The notes under the pieces are model-generated. The model did not search any database. It was given only the letters and a program-made list of their open reading frames with translations, and was not told the origin of the DNA. DNA of 64,000 nt from Chitinophaga varians. Lineage in GTDB: Bacteria > Bacteroidota > Bacteroidia > Chitinophagales > Chitinophagaceae. The stretch spans positions 868,001-932,000 of the forward strand of contig NZ_JACVFB010000002.1 in assembly GCF_014529945.1 (NCBI RefSeq), in the 5' to 3' direction. The stretch's first letter is position 1. Each line of letters opens with the position of its first letter. Shown piece after piece: positions 1-8,014 of this stretch. Both the position numbers and the translations under genes were made by a program.

Positions 1-1166
1 AAATATCTCTCCGTGGTCATCAAACTTTGATGTCCTAGGTTGGTACTGGCGAGTTTGAGCGGCGCGCCGCTCTGAACAAGGATTGTAGCATATGAATGCC
101 GAGCGACATAGGTAGTCACCGGCATTTCAAAGCCCAGATCCTCTCCCATCTTCTTCATCCACTTATTGGTGTTCTTAGTGAACTGTTTAACCTTCTTACG
201 GATGGTTTCTGCGCCATCTCCTAACTCTGCAATGTTGAAGATATAGCCTTCCGGGTGGGTATATGGCTGGCCCCATTTGGCGATGATCTGGTCAATGTAC
301 GTGTTCCGGGTGGCTATAATGTTAACAGGACTCCCCTTGGTGGTACGTTTCGTCTTTTCCCGAAGGAAGGTAATATAGGATGGATGGGCATTTCGGCGCT
401 TCAGCAAAGCAATGTCCATCATGTTGATGCCATTACATAGGTAGCTGAATATCCAGAAGTCTTTCGCCTTTTCCATGCCGGAACCCTGATCGGTAGGATA
501 TTCGAAGATCTTTTTCAGCTGGGATTTAGACAGGGCCTTTTTAATATTCTTACCGGTGGGGATAATGTATTTACGTTTCCCGAATGGGTAAGCTTCCGGC
601 TTAATAAGGCCATTTTCACGGGCAATATTCATTATGGTCCGGAGGGGCCGCAGGTAAATGCCAACCGTTGTGATGGAGCGACCCCGGGACAACATCCAGG
701 CTTCAAACCCCTCCAGATACTCTTTGGTGATATGGGCGAGCTGAGGAGCCCTGCGATACTTTTTCAGACAGTTAATAGAGGAAGTATATGAGTCGGCGGT
801 GCCGTGCTGGTCTTTTGATTTTAGCTCAGATATATAGTTATTGTATAATATTTCTATGGATTCCGTGTAAATCCGCTCCTCAAAGAAGCTGGACTCAAAT
901 TGGGAGAAAGAGAAAGGAACAATCCCCTCGCAGCACCGTTCCGCGTCTTTTTCAATAATACCTATCTCCTGACGGATTCGCCGGAGGTCGCCTTTGGCTT
1001 CAGCAGTATTCAGCTGGTCCCATTCCGCAGCCGTGGCGTCGTAGCCGGTAGCGTAGTACTTGCGGACCCCTTTATAGGTTACCCGGAGCTTTAAGGGGAA
1101 CCGCTCGCCATTTTTAACCCTCCGGAGGTCCGGGACCACTTTGATATTCACCTTATCCTGCTTCAT
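1..1166 (-). CDS. Tyrosine recombinase/integrase, Bacteroidota type (3' end beyond the left edge)
   Basis: Site-specific recombinase that would catalyse integration or excision of a mobile element. The frame is open for 388 codons from the ATG at 1164-1166 to the window edge. Seen: an N-terminal arm-binding-like region (about residues 1-100), a SAM-like core-binding region (about 105-195) and a catalytic domain (from about 215). Near residue 242 there is LCNGINMMDIALLK, where the first catalytic arginine of classical members is replaced by Asn, a substitution common in Bacteroidota integrases. Box II reads TYVARHSYAT (about 354), and the last visible residues LGHQSLMTTERYF carry the Gly-His pair and the probable nucleophilic Tyr. 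Only a few residues should be missing. The gene points away from the tRNA remnant at about 1335-1380, as expected for an integrase lying just inside its attachment site. Confidence 0.9.
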   Translation of the reverse strand, partial: MKQDKVNIKVVPDLRRVKNGERFPLKLRVTYKGVRKYYATGYDATAAEWDQLNTAEAKGDLRRIRQEIGIIEKDAERCCEGIVPFSFSQFESSFFEERIYTESIEILYNNYISELKSKDQHGTADSYTSSINCLKKYRRAPQLAHITKEYLEGFEAWMLSRGRSITTVGIYLRPLRTIMNIARENGLIKPEAYPFGKRKYIIPTGKNIKKALSKSQLKKIFEYPTDQGSGMEKAKDFWIFSYLCNGINMMDIALLKRRNAHPSYITFLREKTKRTTKGSPVNIIATRNTYIDQIIAKWGQPYTHPEGYIFNIAELGDGAETIRKKVKQFTKNTNKWMKKMGEDLGFEMPVTTYVARHSYATILVQSGAPLKLASTNLGHQSLMTTERY

Positions 1167-1334
1167 GATAATTTCAGTGATTGTTTTTGATACATATTTT
1201 GATACATGTTTCTGAAAAATATCCCGAAATGATATAATGCAAGTGTAGGTATAAATTCAATGCAAAGCGCCATGGTAAAGGATTGCTGACGTAATCCGGG
1301 GTAACTGAAAGTAACTGAAAATATGAATTTTAAT
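1167..1334. other. Integrase upstream region with short direct repeats
   Basis: No gene is visible. A TTGATACAT motif occurs twice (about 1187-1207), and a 10-bp unit gtaactgaaa is exactly doubled at 1301-1320, next to the tRNA remnant. Short direct repeats beside an attachment site could be integrase arm-binding sites; that is inference only. Confidence 0.35.
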
Positions 1335-1380
1335 GACTCATAATCAGGGGGTCCCAGGATCATGCCCTGGTGGGAGCACA
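1335..1380 (+). repeat. 3' half of a tRNA (CAT anticodon loop to acceptor end): probable attachment-site remnant
   Basis: Positions 1337-1343 read as an anticodon loop with T33, CAT at 1339-1341 and A37. They are followed by the 3' anticodon-stem strand (1344-1348), a 5-nt variable loop, a perfect 5-bp T-stem (1354-1358 with 1366-1370) around a 7-nt loop, and a 7-nt acceptor strand with discriminator A (1371-1378). No 5' half is present: only three of five anticodon-stem pairs can form and no D-arm or 5' acceptor strand precedes it. The T-loop ATCATGC departs from TTCRANY, suggesting decay. Tyrosine recombinases often recombine within tRNA genes from the anticodon loop to the 3' end, so this is read as an att site, not a working tRNA. 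Confidence 0.6.
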
Positions 1381-1387
1381 CTACACT

Positions 1388-1421
1388 AAAGGCTTTCAGC
1401 GTATTGACGTTGGGAGCCTTT
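1388..1421 (+). terminator. Weak terminator-like hairpin downstream of the tRNA remnant
   Basis: AAAGGCT (1388-1394) can pair with AGCCTTT (1415-1421) around a 20-nt loop and is followed by a short T-run. It may be the old terminator of the tRNA gene. The long loop makes it weak. Confidence 0.3.
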
Positions 1422-1472
1422 TTCATTTGAGTTTACTGGTTTCCCGGTATAGGTAGCGCTCTTTGGAAAATC

Positions 1473-1480
1473 TAGTTTTG
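1473..1480 (+). promoter_or_regulatory. Bacteroidota -7 box (TAGTTTTG) for the gene at 1498
   Basis: A perfect match to the TAnnTTTG consensus ends 17 nt before the ATG. No convincing -33 TTG element is visible at normal spacing. The paralogue at 2890 has its own equivalent box. Confidence 0.55.
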
Positions 1481-1497
1481 AATAAATTATCAAAACT

Positions 1498-2790
1498 ATG
1501 TTTTCTCTCACCCGTAAATCTATATTCATCGCTGCTGTTACGTTATGGATCGCTATTTCAGGTCATATTCAGGCACAAAATAAATTTGATCCCAAACTAC
1601 TGACGCCTGGCCGTAATACCCTGGCTTGTTATACCGTAAAAAATGGCAAAGAGTCTCCCATTGGTACTTTGACTTTCGGGCTCCATACCGCCGGTGATAA
1701 GCTCACGGTGACGACTATCACCGCCTTCACCGGTATGGAAGAGTGGACAGATACCGCCGTGTCCACACTTAGTTCTTTCAAACCTATCTATCGCGCCTCT
1801 CATAACTACATGAGGGACATGGTGCTTAACTTCGGAAAGGATATTACCGGCTATCATGTAGATAAGAAAACCGGCCGGGAAAGCGAGATCAAAGAAGCCG
1901 GAAACCGGTCTTTTGTTGACAGTTACACCTACCCTTTTATTTTGTCGTTGCTGCCACTGAGTTCCGGCTACCAGACCGATTTTCAGGTGTACGACTATAA
2001 GCCTTCGAACACTGATAATGTGAAAACGGCTGTTGTAAAGGAGGTAAAGACCAGTACCTTCATTAGCAAATCAACCGGAAACCACGATGTATGGGAAGTG
2101 ACCGTGCATGAGCCTACCACCGGAGAAAAGTCTGTTTCCTACATTGATAAAAAGACCCGCCGCCTCTGGCAGGTGGACATATTCAGCAAAGGGCTACAGG
2201 TACGAATGATAGATATGGAAACAGATTTCAATTCCATCAAAGCACCTTTCGATAAAGCAGCGACCATGCAAATGGTCAATGAGGGCAGCGCCACGATCTC
2301 CGGCCAGGTGTTCGCTCGTGATCACAACGATAATATATGGAGCAAAATGGAGCTGGTGAATTGGGAGGCTAAGCAGGCCGCAGCCCGCGGTACGCTGGTA
2401 TACCTGATACCCTATACGGATTACTTCCGGGAATGGGTCAAAGTAAATGAAGCACAGCAGAAAAAAGGCCGCGATGCTATTTTCCTCTCCGATGATGCTG
2501 CCCAATGCATCAAAAGCGCGACCATATATGACGATGCCGGCCACTTTGAGTTTGTCAACCTGCAGCCCGGAGAATATCTGTTGTATACTGCATTCAGCTT
2601 TGCCAACACCCGATCTTACACCGAGGTGACCGGATATACAGACCACTATGTCAACGGTATCCGCCAGGGTACTACCGAGCACACACGGGAGATAAAATAC
2701 AAAGTAGATAAGGAAGTCTTGGTGAAGAAAGTTGTGACCATCAGTAAGCCCGGCGAGAAAGTGACCGTAAAACTGAAGAAGACGAGGTAG
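1498..2790 (+). CDS. Secreted protein of unknown function, tandem paralogue 1
   Basis: A 430-residue protein with a signal peptide (cleavage likely after HIQAQ, about residue 27), so periplasmic or surface-exposed. The first ~250 residues are beta-rich with repeated statements of the type AVVKEVKTSTFISKSTGNHD, resembling DUF3108-like folds. Residues about 265-430 contain a carboxypeptidase-regulatory/SpaA-like segment (GHFEFVNLQPGEYLLYTA). No catalytic motif is apparent. It is collinear along its whole length with the next gene (identity estimated by eye at about 60%), so the two arose by tandem duplication. Each has its own -7 box. The function is not recognised. Confidence 0.85.
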   Translation: MFSLTRKSIFIAAVTLWIAISGHIQAQNKFDPKLLTPGRNTLACYTVKNGKESPIGTLTFGLHTAGDKLTVTTITAFTGMEEWTDTAVSTLSSFKPIYRASHNYMRDMVLNFGKDITGYHVDKKTGRESEIKEAGNRSFVDSYTYPFILSLLPLSSGYQTDFQVYDYKPSNTDNVKTAVVKEVKTSTFISKSTGNHDVWEVTVHEPTTGEKSVSYIDKKTRRLWQVDIFSKGLQVRMIDMETDFNSIKAPFDKAATMQMVNEGSATISGQVFARDHNDNIWSKMELVNWEAKQAAARGTLVYLIPYTDYFREWVKVNEAQQKKGRDAIFLSDDAAQCIKSATIYDDAGHFEFVNLQPGEYLLYTAFSFANTRSYTEVTGYTDHYVNGIRQGTTEHTREIKYKVDKEVLVKKVVTISKPGEKVTVKLKKTR

Positions 2791-2856
2791 ATATCAGGAC
2801 TTTCAGTGGTTTTCGCCGGAAACCTTTTTTACTGGTCTATATGTCGCGCTAATGCA

Positions 2857-2864
2857 TAATTTTG
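2857..2864 (+). promoter_or_regulatory. Bacteroidota -7 box (TAATTTTG) for the gene at 2890
   Basis: A perfect TAnnTTTG match 25 nt before the ATG of the second paralogue. It implies independent transcription of the duplicated gene as well as possible read-through. Confidence 0.55.
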
Positions 2865-2889
2865 TAAGGTCAGATAAACTATCACAACT

Positions 2890-4191
2890 ATGCTTTCTCC
2901 ATTTCGTAAACCACTGTTCATCGCCGCTGCCACATTGCTTGCGGCCATTTCAGGTAACGCCCGGGCGCAGGGTAAATTCGATCCCAAGCTACTGAAGGAT
3001 AGCAAAAACACGTTGGTGTGCTACATGATCAATGACGGCCGCGAACAGGCGATCGGTACTTTTACTTTCGGTGTCAATACCACCGGTGGTAAACTCTCTG
3101 TTACCACTACCACTGCCCTCGCCGGACTGGAACCGTGGAAAGATACCGCCGTATCAGACTTGAACACTTTCAAACCTATCTATGTTGCCTCTCACAATAC
3201 TATGAAAGACATGGTATTGAACTTCGGTAACGATGTTACCGGGTACCATGTTGACAAAAAAACGGGTGAGAAGAAAGTAATCAAAGAAGCCGGGAAGCAG
3301 CCCTTTGTTGACAGTTACTCCTATCCTTTCCTGTTGTCACTGCTGCCGTTAACTTCCGGCTACAAGACCGACCTGTCAGTGTTCGAATATAAGCCTGCCA
3401 ACACCGACAATGTGAAAAAGGTGGTGGTAGAGGAAGTGAGGAACAATACCTACGTCAGCAAATTCACCGGAAAACATGACGTATGGGAAGTGTCTGTCGT
3501 AGAACCGGCAACCAATGATAAATTGATTTGCCTGATCGATAAAAAGACCCGTCGCCTCTGGCAGTTAGAGGAAATGGCCAATGGTCAGCATATCAGAATG
3601 GTAGACATGGAGACCGACTTTAACTCCATCAAAGCACCTTTCGATAAAGAAGCGACCCTGAAAATGGTCAAAGGTGGCGACGCCATCATCTCCGGACAGG
3701 TATTTGCCCGCGACTTCGATGAGGGCAACAGGTTGCAGGTGGTGAATATAAAAGCCAAACAGGTTGCTGCCAAGGGTACCCAGGTGATCCTCATCCCCTA
3801 CAACGATTACTTTAAGGAATGGATCAAAGTAAACGAAGAGCAGCGGAAAAAAGGCCGCGAAGGTATCGCCCTTTCAGACGATGCTGCCCTGTGTATCAAA
3901 AGTACCAGGATATATGATGATAATGGTCACTTTGAATTCGTCAACCTGATGCCAGGAGAGTACCTGTTGTACACGGAATTTAATTTTTCTCACTCCTATA
4001 GCCAAAGCGAAGTGGTAGGATACACAGATCACTATATTAACGGTATGTTCCAGGGCACCAGTGCCAACACGGTAAGCCGTAACTATAGCACCGGTGCAGG
4101 CGCGGCGGTAAAGAAAGTAGTGACGGTTGATAAACCCGGTGAGAAAGTGGAAGTGAAACTGAAGAAGACAAAGACCTGGGAGGCGAGGTAG
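2890..4191 (+). CDS. Secreted protein of unknown function, tandem paralogue 2
   Basis: A 433-residue protein with a signal peptide (MLSPFRKPLFIAAATLL, cleavage near ARAQ). It shares the architecture of the preceding gene: a beta-rich N-terminal region followed by a SpaA-like/carboxypeptidase-regulatory segment (GHFEFVNLMPGEYLLYTEF, about residues 343-361). The two copies keep the motifs NFG(K/N)D(I/V)TGYHVDKKTG and METDFNSIKAPFDK. They differ most near the C-terminus, where this copy has YSTGAGAAVKK. No enzymatic signature was seen. It could be an envelope stress or surface structural protein, but nothing in the sequence decides this. Confidence 0.85.
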   Translation: MLSPFRKPLFIAAATLLAAISGNARAQGKFDPKLLKDSKNTLVCYMINDGREQAIGTFTFGVNTTGGKLSVTTTTALAGLEPWKDTAVSDLNTFKPIYVASHNTMKDMVLNFGNDVTGYHVDKKTGEKKVIKEAGKQPFVDSYSYPFLLSLLPLTSGYKTDLSVFEYKPANTDNVKKVVVEEVRNNTYVSKFTGKHDVWEVSVVEPATNDKLICLIDKKTRRLWQLEEMANGQHIRMVDMETDFNSIKAPFDKEATLKMVKGGDAIISGQVFARDFDEGNRLQVVNIKAKQVAAKGTQVILIPYNDYFKEWIKVNEEQRKKGREGIALSDDAALCIKSTRIYDDNGHFEFVNLMPGEYLLYTEFNFSHSYSQSEVVGYTDHYINGMFQGTSANTVSRNYSTGAGAAVKKVVTVDKPGEKVEVKLKKTKTWEAR

Positions 4192-4356
4192 TCCCTCCGC
4201 AATGAATTTTCGGGATGAACTGGTCACATGTCTTTTATGCAACCGGAATTAAGAAGTATAGCACATATAAATAAAGGATTCAACCATTATTTTATTCATT
4301 TGTTATTTTTCGGAATGAATTATGTAGGGGTATAATTAATATTAAAATAAAAACAA

Positions 4357-6105
4357 ATGAAAGTCAATGTCTTCGCGCTCTTGATGTTATTGTCCTTTTG
4401 CTGTTGTGCGCAGAAAAAAGGGATCACCATTATCAATGGTGGTAAGACTGACTATAAGATAATCATTCCTCTTCATCCTTCTGCAGTTGAGACTTTTGCG
4501 GCTAAGGAGTTACAATCATATATTTCAAAAATTTCGGGGACAACGCTTCCGGTATTGCCGGATAACACGCCGGTAAAGACCAATGAAATTTGCGTTGGTA
4601 ACACAAACAGATCAAAAAATATATCTATAGGAGGTCTTAATCCTGATGGCCTGATCATAAAAACGGATGGACAGCGCTTGGTGCTGACTGGCGGGAGTAG
4701 AAAGGGGGTGCTTTATAGTGTATATGATTTTTTAGAAACATATACGGGGTGTAAAAGATATGCAAAGGATGCGATGTATATTCCCTCTTTAAAGACGATT
4801 TCCATTCCGGCTTTGATTAATAGGAAAGAAGAGCCGGCTTTTGACTTCAGAGCGCCGTTTTTTTATTTTTCGGATTCGCTGGTTACTGCATTTGGGAATT
4901 GGCAGAAAGTAAATTATTTTTTTGAAGACAGGGGAAGCATTGCCCATACATTTGAGGTATTGCTTCCTCCTGATGTTTATTTCAAATCTCATCCCGAATA
5001 CTATGCTTTAATGAATGGAACCCGGAAACCAACACAGCCTTGCTTGAGTAATCCCGAAGTGTTCAATATAATGTTGGCAAACCTGAAAAAGGAGATGCTT
5101 GCCAAACCGAATATGAAAAATTGGTCTGTTAGTCAGAATGACAATCCCGACTTTTGCCAGTGTTCCTTGTGTGCGCCTAAATATGCGCGGGAGAACGGGA
5201 GTTATATGGGTGCCTTGCTGCCTGTGGTGAATAGAATAGCATCGCTCTTTCCGGACAAGACTATTAGTACGTTGGCTTACCATCAAAGTATATTGCCGCC
5301 TAAAACGCTCAAACCGAATAAGAATGTGGAAATAATGTTTTGTACCACAGAAGTAGACCGGGGGGAACCTATCAGCAGTAGTACAACCGCGAGTGCGCAA
5401 CAGTTAAAATCCACACTGGCCCAATGGAAGAAACTGACCAGCAACATTTTTATATGGGACTATACGATCAACTACTATAATACACTTAGTCCTTTTCCTA
5501 ATTTGCATACCCTTCAACCCAATATTCTTTTCTTTAAACAGAATAACGTATCTAAGTTATTTGAGCAGGGTGTAAGCGACCAAAAGGGAGATTTCTCTGA
5601 GCTCAGGGCGTACCTGCTTTCTAAATTAATGTGGAACCCCAATATTAATGTTCGGCAAATAACGGATGAGTTTTTAAGCGGATTTTATGGTCCGGCCAAA
5701 GGAGAGATTGCTGCTTACCTTCAATTGCTGGAATCGGAATACAAGAAGAACCGAAAACCGCTCCTTTCGTGGGATTCTCCCGCCGTTTTCACAGATAGCT
5801 ATCTTAGTCAGCAGAATATAGAAAGGTATAAGGCAATCTTTAGCCGTGCGGAAAAATTAACTGTCAACACACCCTATTACGCACGTGTTGTACGGGAACG
5901 TCTGGCAGTGGACTATATTGATCTGGAGCTGACCCGTACCAATCCTGCGAAGAATGCAATGGCAAGCCAGGGAATGGCAGTTAATGGTAATTTGAAGTCC
6001 CGACTTCAGAAGTTTGTGACAGAATGTAATCAGTTGGGTATTAGCTGGCTGGCTAATGGTCAAAAGAGCCCGGCGGATTTCGCAAAGAGTTTTGATCATC
6101 AATAG
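4357..6105 (+). CDS. DUF4838-type putative glycoside hydrolase (secreted)
   Basis: A 582-residue exported protein; the N-terminus MKVNVFALLMLLSFCCCAQ is a signal peptide with cysteines at its end, possibly a lipobox. Residues about 25-140 resemble the alpha-glucuronidase N-terminal-like fold (AVETFAAKELQSYISKISG), and the rest resembles DUF4838 (WSVSQNDNPDFCQCSLCAPKY near residue 255), a TIM-barrel family found in polysaccharide loci and assumed to be glycosidases. The substrate is unknown. The gene is visibly richer in A/T than its neighbours and lies close to the integrase/att region, so acquisition from elsewhere is plausible. It is not obviously in an operon. Confidence 0.75.
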   Translation: MKVNVFALLMLLSFCCCAQKKGITIINGGKTDYKIIIPLHPSAVETFAAKELQSYISKISGTTLPVLPDNTPVKTNEICVGNTNRSKNISIGGLNPDGLIIKTDGQRLVLTGGSRKGVLYSVYDFLETYTGCKRYAKDAMYIPSLKTISIPALINRKEEPAFDFRAPFFYFSDSLVTAFGNWQKVNYFFEDRGSIAHTFEVLLPPDVYFKSHPEYYALMNGTRKPTQPCLSNPEVFNIMLANLKKEMLAKPNMKNWSVSQNDNPDFCQCSLCAPKYARENGSYMGALLPVVNRIASLFPDKTISTLAYHQSILPPKTLKPNKNVEIMFCTTEVDRGEPISSSTTASAQQLKSTLAQWKKLTSNIFIWDYTINYYNTLSPFPNLHTLQPNILFFKQNNVSKLFEQGVSDQKGDFSELRAYLLSKLMWNPNINVRQITDEFLSGFYGPAKGEIAAYLQLLESEYKKNRKPLLSWDSPAVFTDSYLSQQNIERYKAIFSRAEKLTVNTPYYARVVRERLAVDYIDLELTRTNPAKNAMASQGMAVNGNLKSRLQKFVTECNQLGISWLANGQKSPADFAKSFDHQ

Positions 6106-6156
6106 TCAGGGAAACAATTGTATGGAAACAGCCGTCAATAGGGATGGCCATCGATA

Positions 6157-6744
6157 TTATAGCAGCTGTTTGGCCAGCACCAGTCCCACTACCGCCATCA
6201 CGCCATAATCCTTAAACTCGCTCCGCATCACCTGCAGCGCTTTTCCCATATGCTTCTCCACGGCCTTCACGGAGATGCCTAAACGCGCTGCTATTTCCTT
6301 GTAGGACAGTTCATCTCTCCTGCTCAGTAAAAATATTTCCCGACTGCGTTCAGAGAGTCTGTCCAGCGCTTCACCGAAACGTTTTTCCAGTAATTGCAGA
6401 TCGTAGTTGCAGGTGCTCTCGGCGGCTTCCGGGATGGAGAGCTGTTGATGGTGCTGTTCATGGATCAGGGAGTTACGTAGTTCATTGAGGATGCGGTTAC
6501 GCAGGGCGCTGTGCAGGTAGGCGCGCAGGTTGGTGATTTCACTGAGGGAAGCGCGTTTCCGGTACAGGTTAAGAAATACTTCCTGTAGCAGGTCTTCCAG
6601 CAAATGCGGCACGGGCAGCTTTTTAAAAGCGGCCAGGTATAGCGCCTGTGCATGGCGGTCGTGCAACGTTTTGAAGGCGTTGTTATCGTCGCGTGCCAGC
6701 AGGGCTATGAGTTCGTGGTCGGATAAGGTGGAATACGCGGTCAT
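6157..6744 (-). CDS. ECF-type RNA polymerase sigma factor (FecI-like)
   Basis: A 195-residue sigma-70 family factor. Sigma region 2 lies about residues 12-80, with the core-binding helix around DLLQEVFLNLY. Sigma region 4 lies about 130-185, with the helix-turn-helix LSYKEIAARLGISVKAVEKH. The ATG at 6742-6744 is preferred over an upstream in-frame TTG. It is divergent from the FecR gene at 6848, which is less usual than the co-directional FecI-FecR order. By family knowledge it should direct RNA polymerase to the SusC/SusD genes when released by the FecR protein. That pairing is inferred from adjacency. Confidence 0.92.
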   Translation of the reverse strand: MTAYSTLSDHELIALLARDDNNAFKTLHDRHAQALYLAAFKKLPVPHLLEDLLQEVFLNLYRKRASLSEITNLRAYLHSALRNRILNELRNSLIHEQHHQQLSIPEAAESTCNYDLQLLEKRFGEALDRLSERSREIFLLSRRDELSYKEIAARLGISVKAVEKHMGKALQVMRSEFKDYGVMAVVGLVLAKQLL

Positions 6745-6847
6745 TCGGGCCAAAAGTTAAAAAAATAAAAGCGATGTTGATAGTATCTCCCTAAAAAAGA
6801 AAAAAGAAGGGGTAGGGTGGGTAAAAAGTTATGTGTCTTATATAGAC

Positions 6848-7828
6848 ATGCAACCAGATACAACCGATCGGCAGCTACTGGCGCTGCTCGACAAATACCT
6901 GAAAGGGGACTGTACGGAACAGGAGCGGCAGCAGCTGGAATCCTGGTATGAAGCCTATGAATCCCGGCTGGCGGATGATGGTCCTGCGGAGCTGCCTGCG
7001 CTGTACGACCGTGTGGTGGTGCAGTTACAGGCCGAACAGGAATGGGTGGTGCCGGTTAAAAAGATGCGTGGCTGGTGGAAAGTAGCGGCTGCGGTGCTGA
7101 TATTGATCGCCGGTACGCTGCTGGTGTGGGTGCTACGCGCTCCCCGGATGGAGGAAGTACATACGCTGGCCGGGCATCACCAACAGTTGACGCTGCCGGA
7201 TGGCACACGGGTATGGCTCAACGTGAGCACCAGCCTGAAATACAGCGCCGGTATGAAAAGCGGTAAGCGCGACGTATATCTGGAGGGCGAAGGCTATTTC
7301 GATGTGGCAACTAACGACCTCCACCCTTTTATCATCCATACGAAAGACATTACTGTAAAAGTATTAGGCACCCGGTTCAACCTGAAAGCCTACACCGGCG
7401 AATCGCTGGAGACCTCCCTCCTGCAGGGAAAGGTGGCGGTAAGCCTGAACAGCCTGCCGGAGAAGTCATTGCAGCTGGCACCACAACATAAACTGACACT
7501 TACCCGTAAAGCAGACGCGGAACAGGCCACCGGAGAAGACTGGGGCGAATTTATAGCGGAAGTACTGCCTATTCAGCGGGAAGGCGAAACTGAAACGCTC
7601 TGGCAGAAAGACAAAATGGAATTCCACGATAAGTCATTCTCAGCACTGGCAAGGATAATGGAAAGATGGTATGGCAAAACCATCATTATTAAAGATGCAT
7701 CGCTCAACAGCAACCGGTTCAACGGTACCTTCCGCCGCGAAGATATCAACCGGGCACTGAAAGCGCTGCAGATCACCGCCGACTTTAATTATAAAATCAA
7801 GGGAGACACCGTAATCATTTATAAATAA
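6848..7828 (+). CDS. FecR family anti-sigma factor
   Basis: A 326-residue inner-membrane regulator. It has a cytoplasmic N-terminal region (about 1-80), one transmembrane segment (about 82-104, WWKVAAAVLILIAGTLLVWV), a periplasmic FecR domain (about 110-215, including LPDGTRVWLNVSTSLKYS) and a C-terminal DUF4974-like domain ending in the typical LKALQITADFNYKIKGDTVIIY. The family holds its cognate sigma factor inactive until it senses the STN domain of an outer-membrane transporter. The SusC gene 187 bp downstream encodes an STN domain. The first ATG (6848) is chosen; an in-frame GTG at 6833 would add five residues. Confidence 0.92.
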   Translation: MQPDTTDRQLLALLDKYLKGDCTEQERQQLESWYEAYESRLADDGPAELPALYDRVVVQLQAEQEWVVPVKKMRGWWKVAAAVLILIAGTLLVWVLRAPRMEEVHTLAGHHQQLTLPDGTRVWLNVSTSLKYSAGMKSGKRDVYLEGEGYFDVATNDLHPFIIHTKDITVKVLGTRFNLKAYTGESLETSLLQGKVAVSLNSLPEKSLQLAPQHKLTLTRKADAEQATGEDWGEFIAEVLPIQREGETETLWQKDKMEFHDKSFSALARIMERWYGKTIIIKDASLNSNRFNGTFRREDINRALKALQITADFNYKIKGDTVIIYK

Positions 7829-7904
7829 TCAACCAAAAGAACAGTACAATGCAAATATCCACGACTATTCCACTACCGGGCTAGCGCCCCCTATACATCA
7901 ATAG

Positions 7905-7934
7905 AAAAGGGAAGTGCGGCTACACTCCCCTTTT
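7905..7934 (+). terminator. Hairpin between fecR and susC (terminator or attenuator candidate)
   Basis: AAAAGGGAAGTG (7905-7916) pairs with CACTCCCCTTTT (7923-7934) with one mismatch and a 6-nt loop. The 3' arm ends in four T. It lies in the 186-nt gap between the anti-sigma gene and susC, so it may separate fecR transcription from the sigma-dependent susC operon. Confidence 0.45.
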
Positions 7935-8014
7935 GCCGTCAAACATGGAATGAAACAACAATTTCCGTGCGGGAAGTCATGTGTTTCAAATTGTCTAACA
8001 TTCAAACCAAATGT

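Noticed and set aside
1335..1380. Functional tRNA-Met
   Set aside because: No 5' half, anticodon stem has three pairs only and the T-loop consensus is broken.
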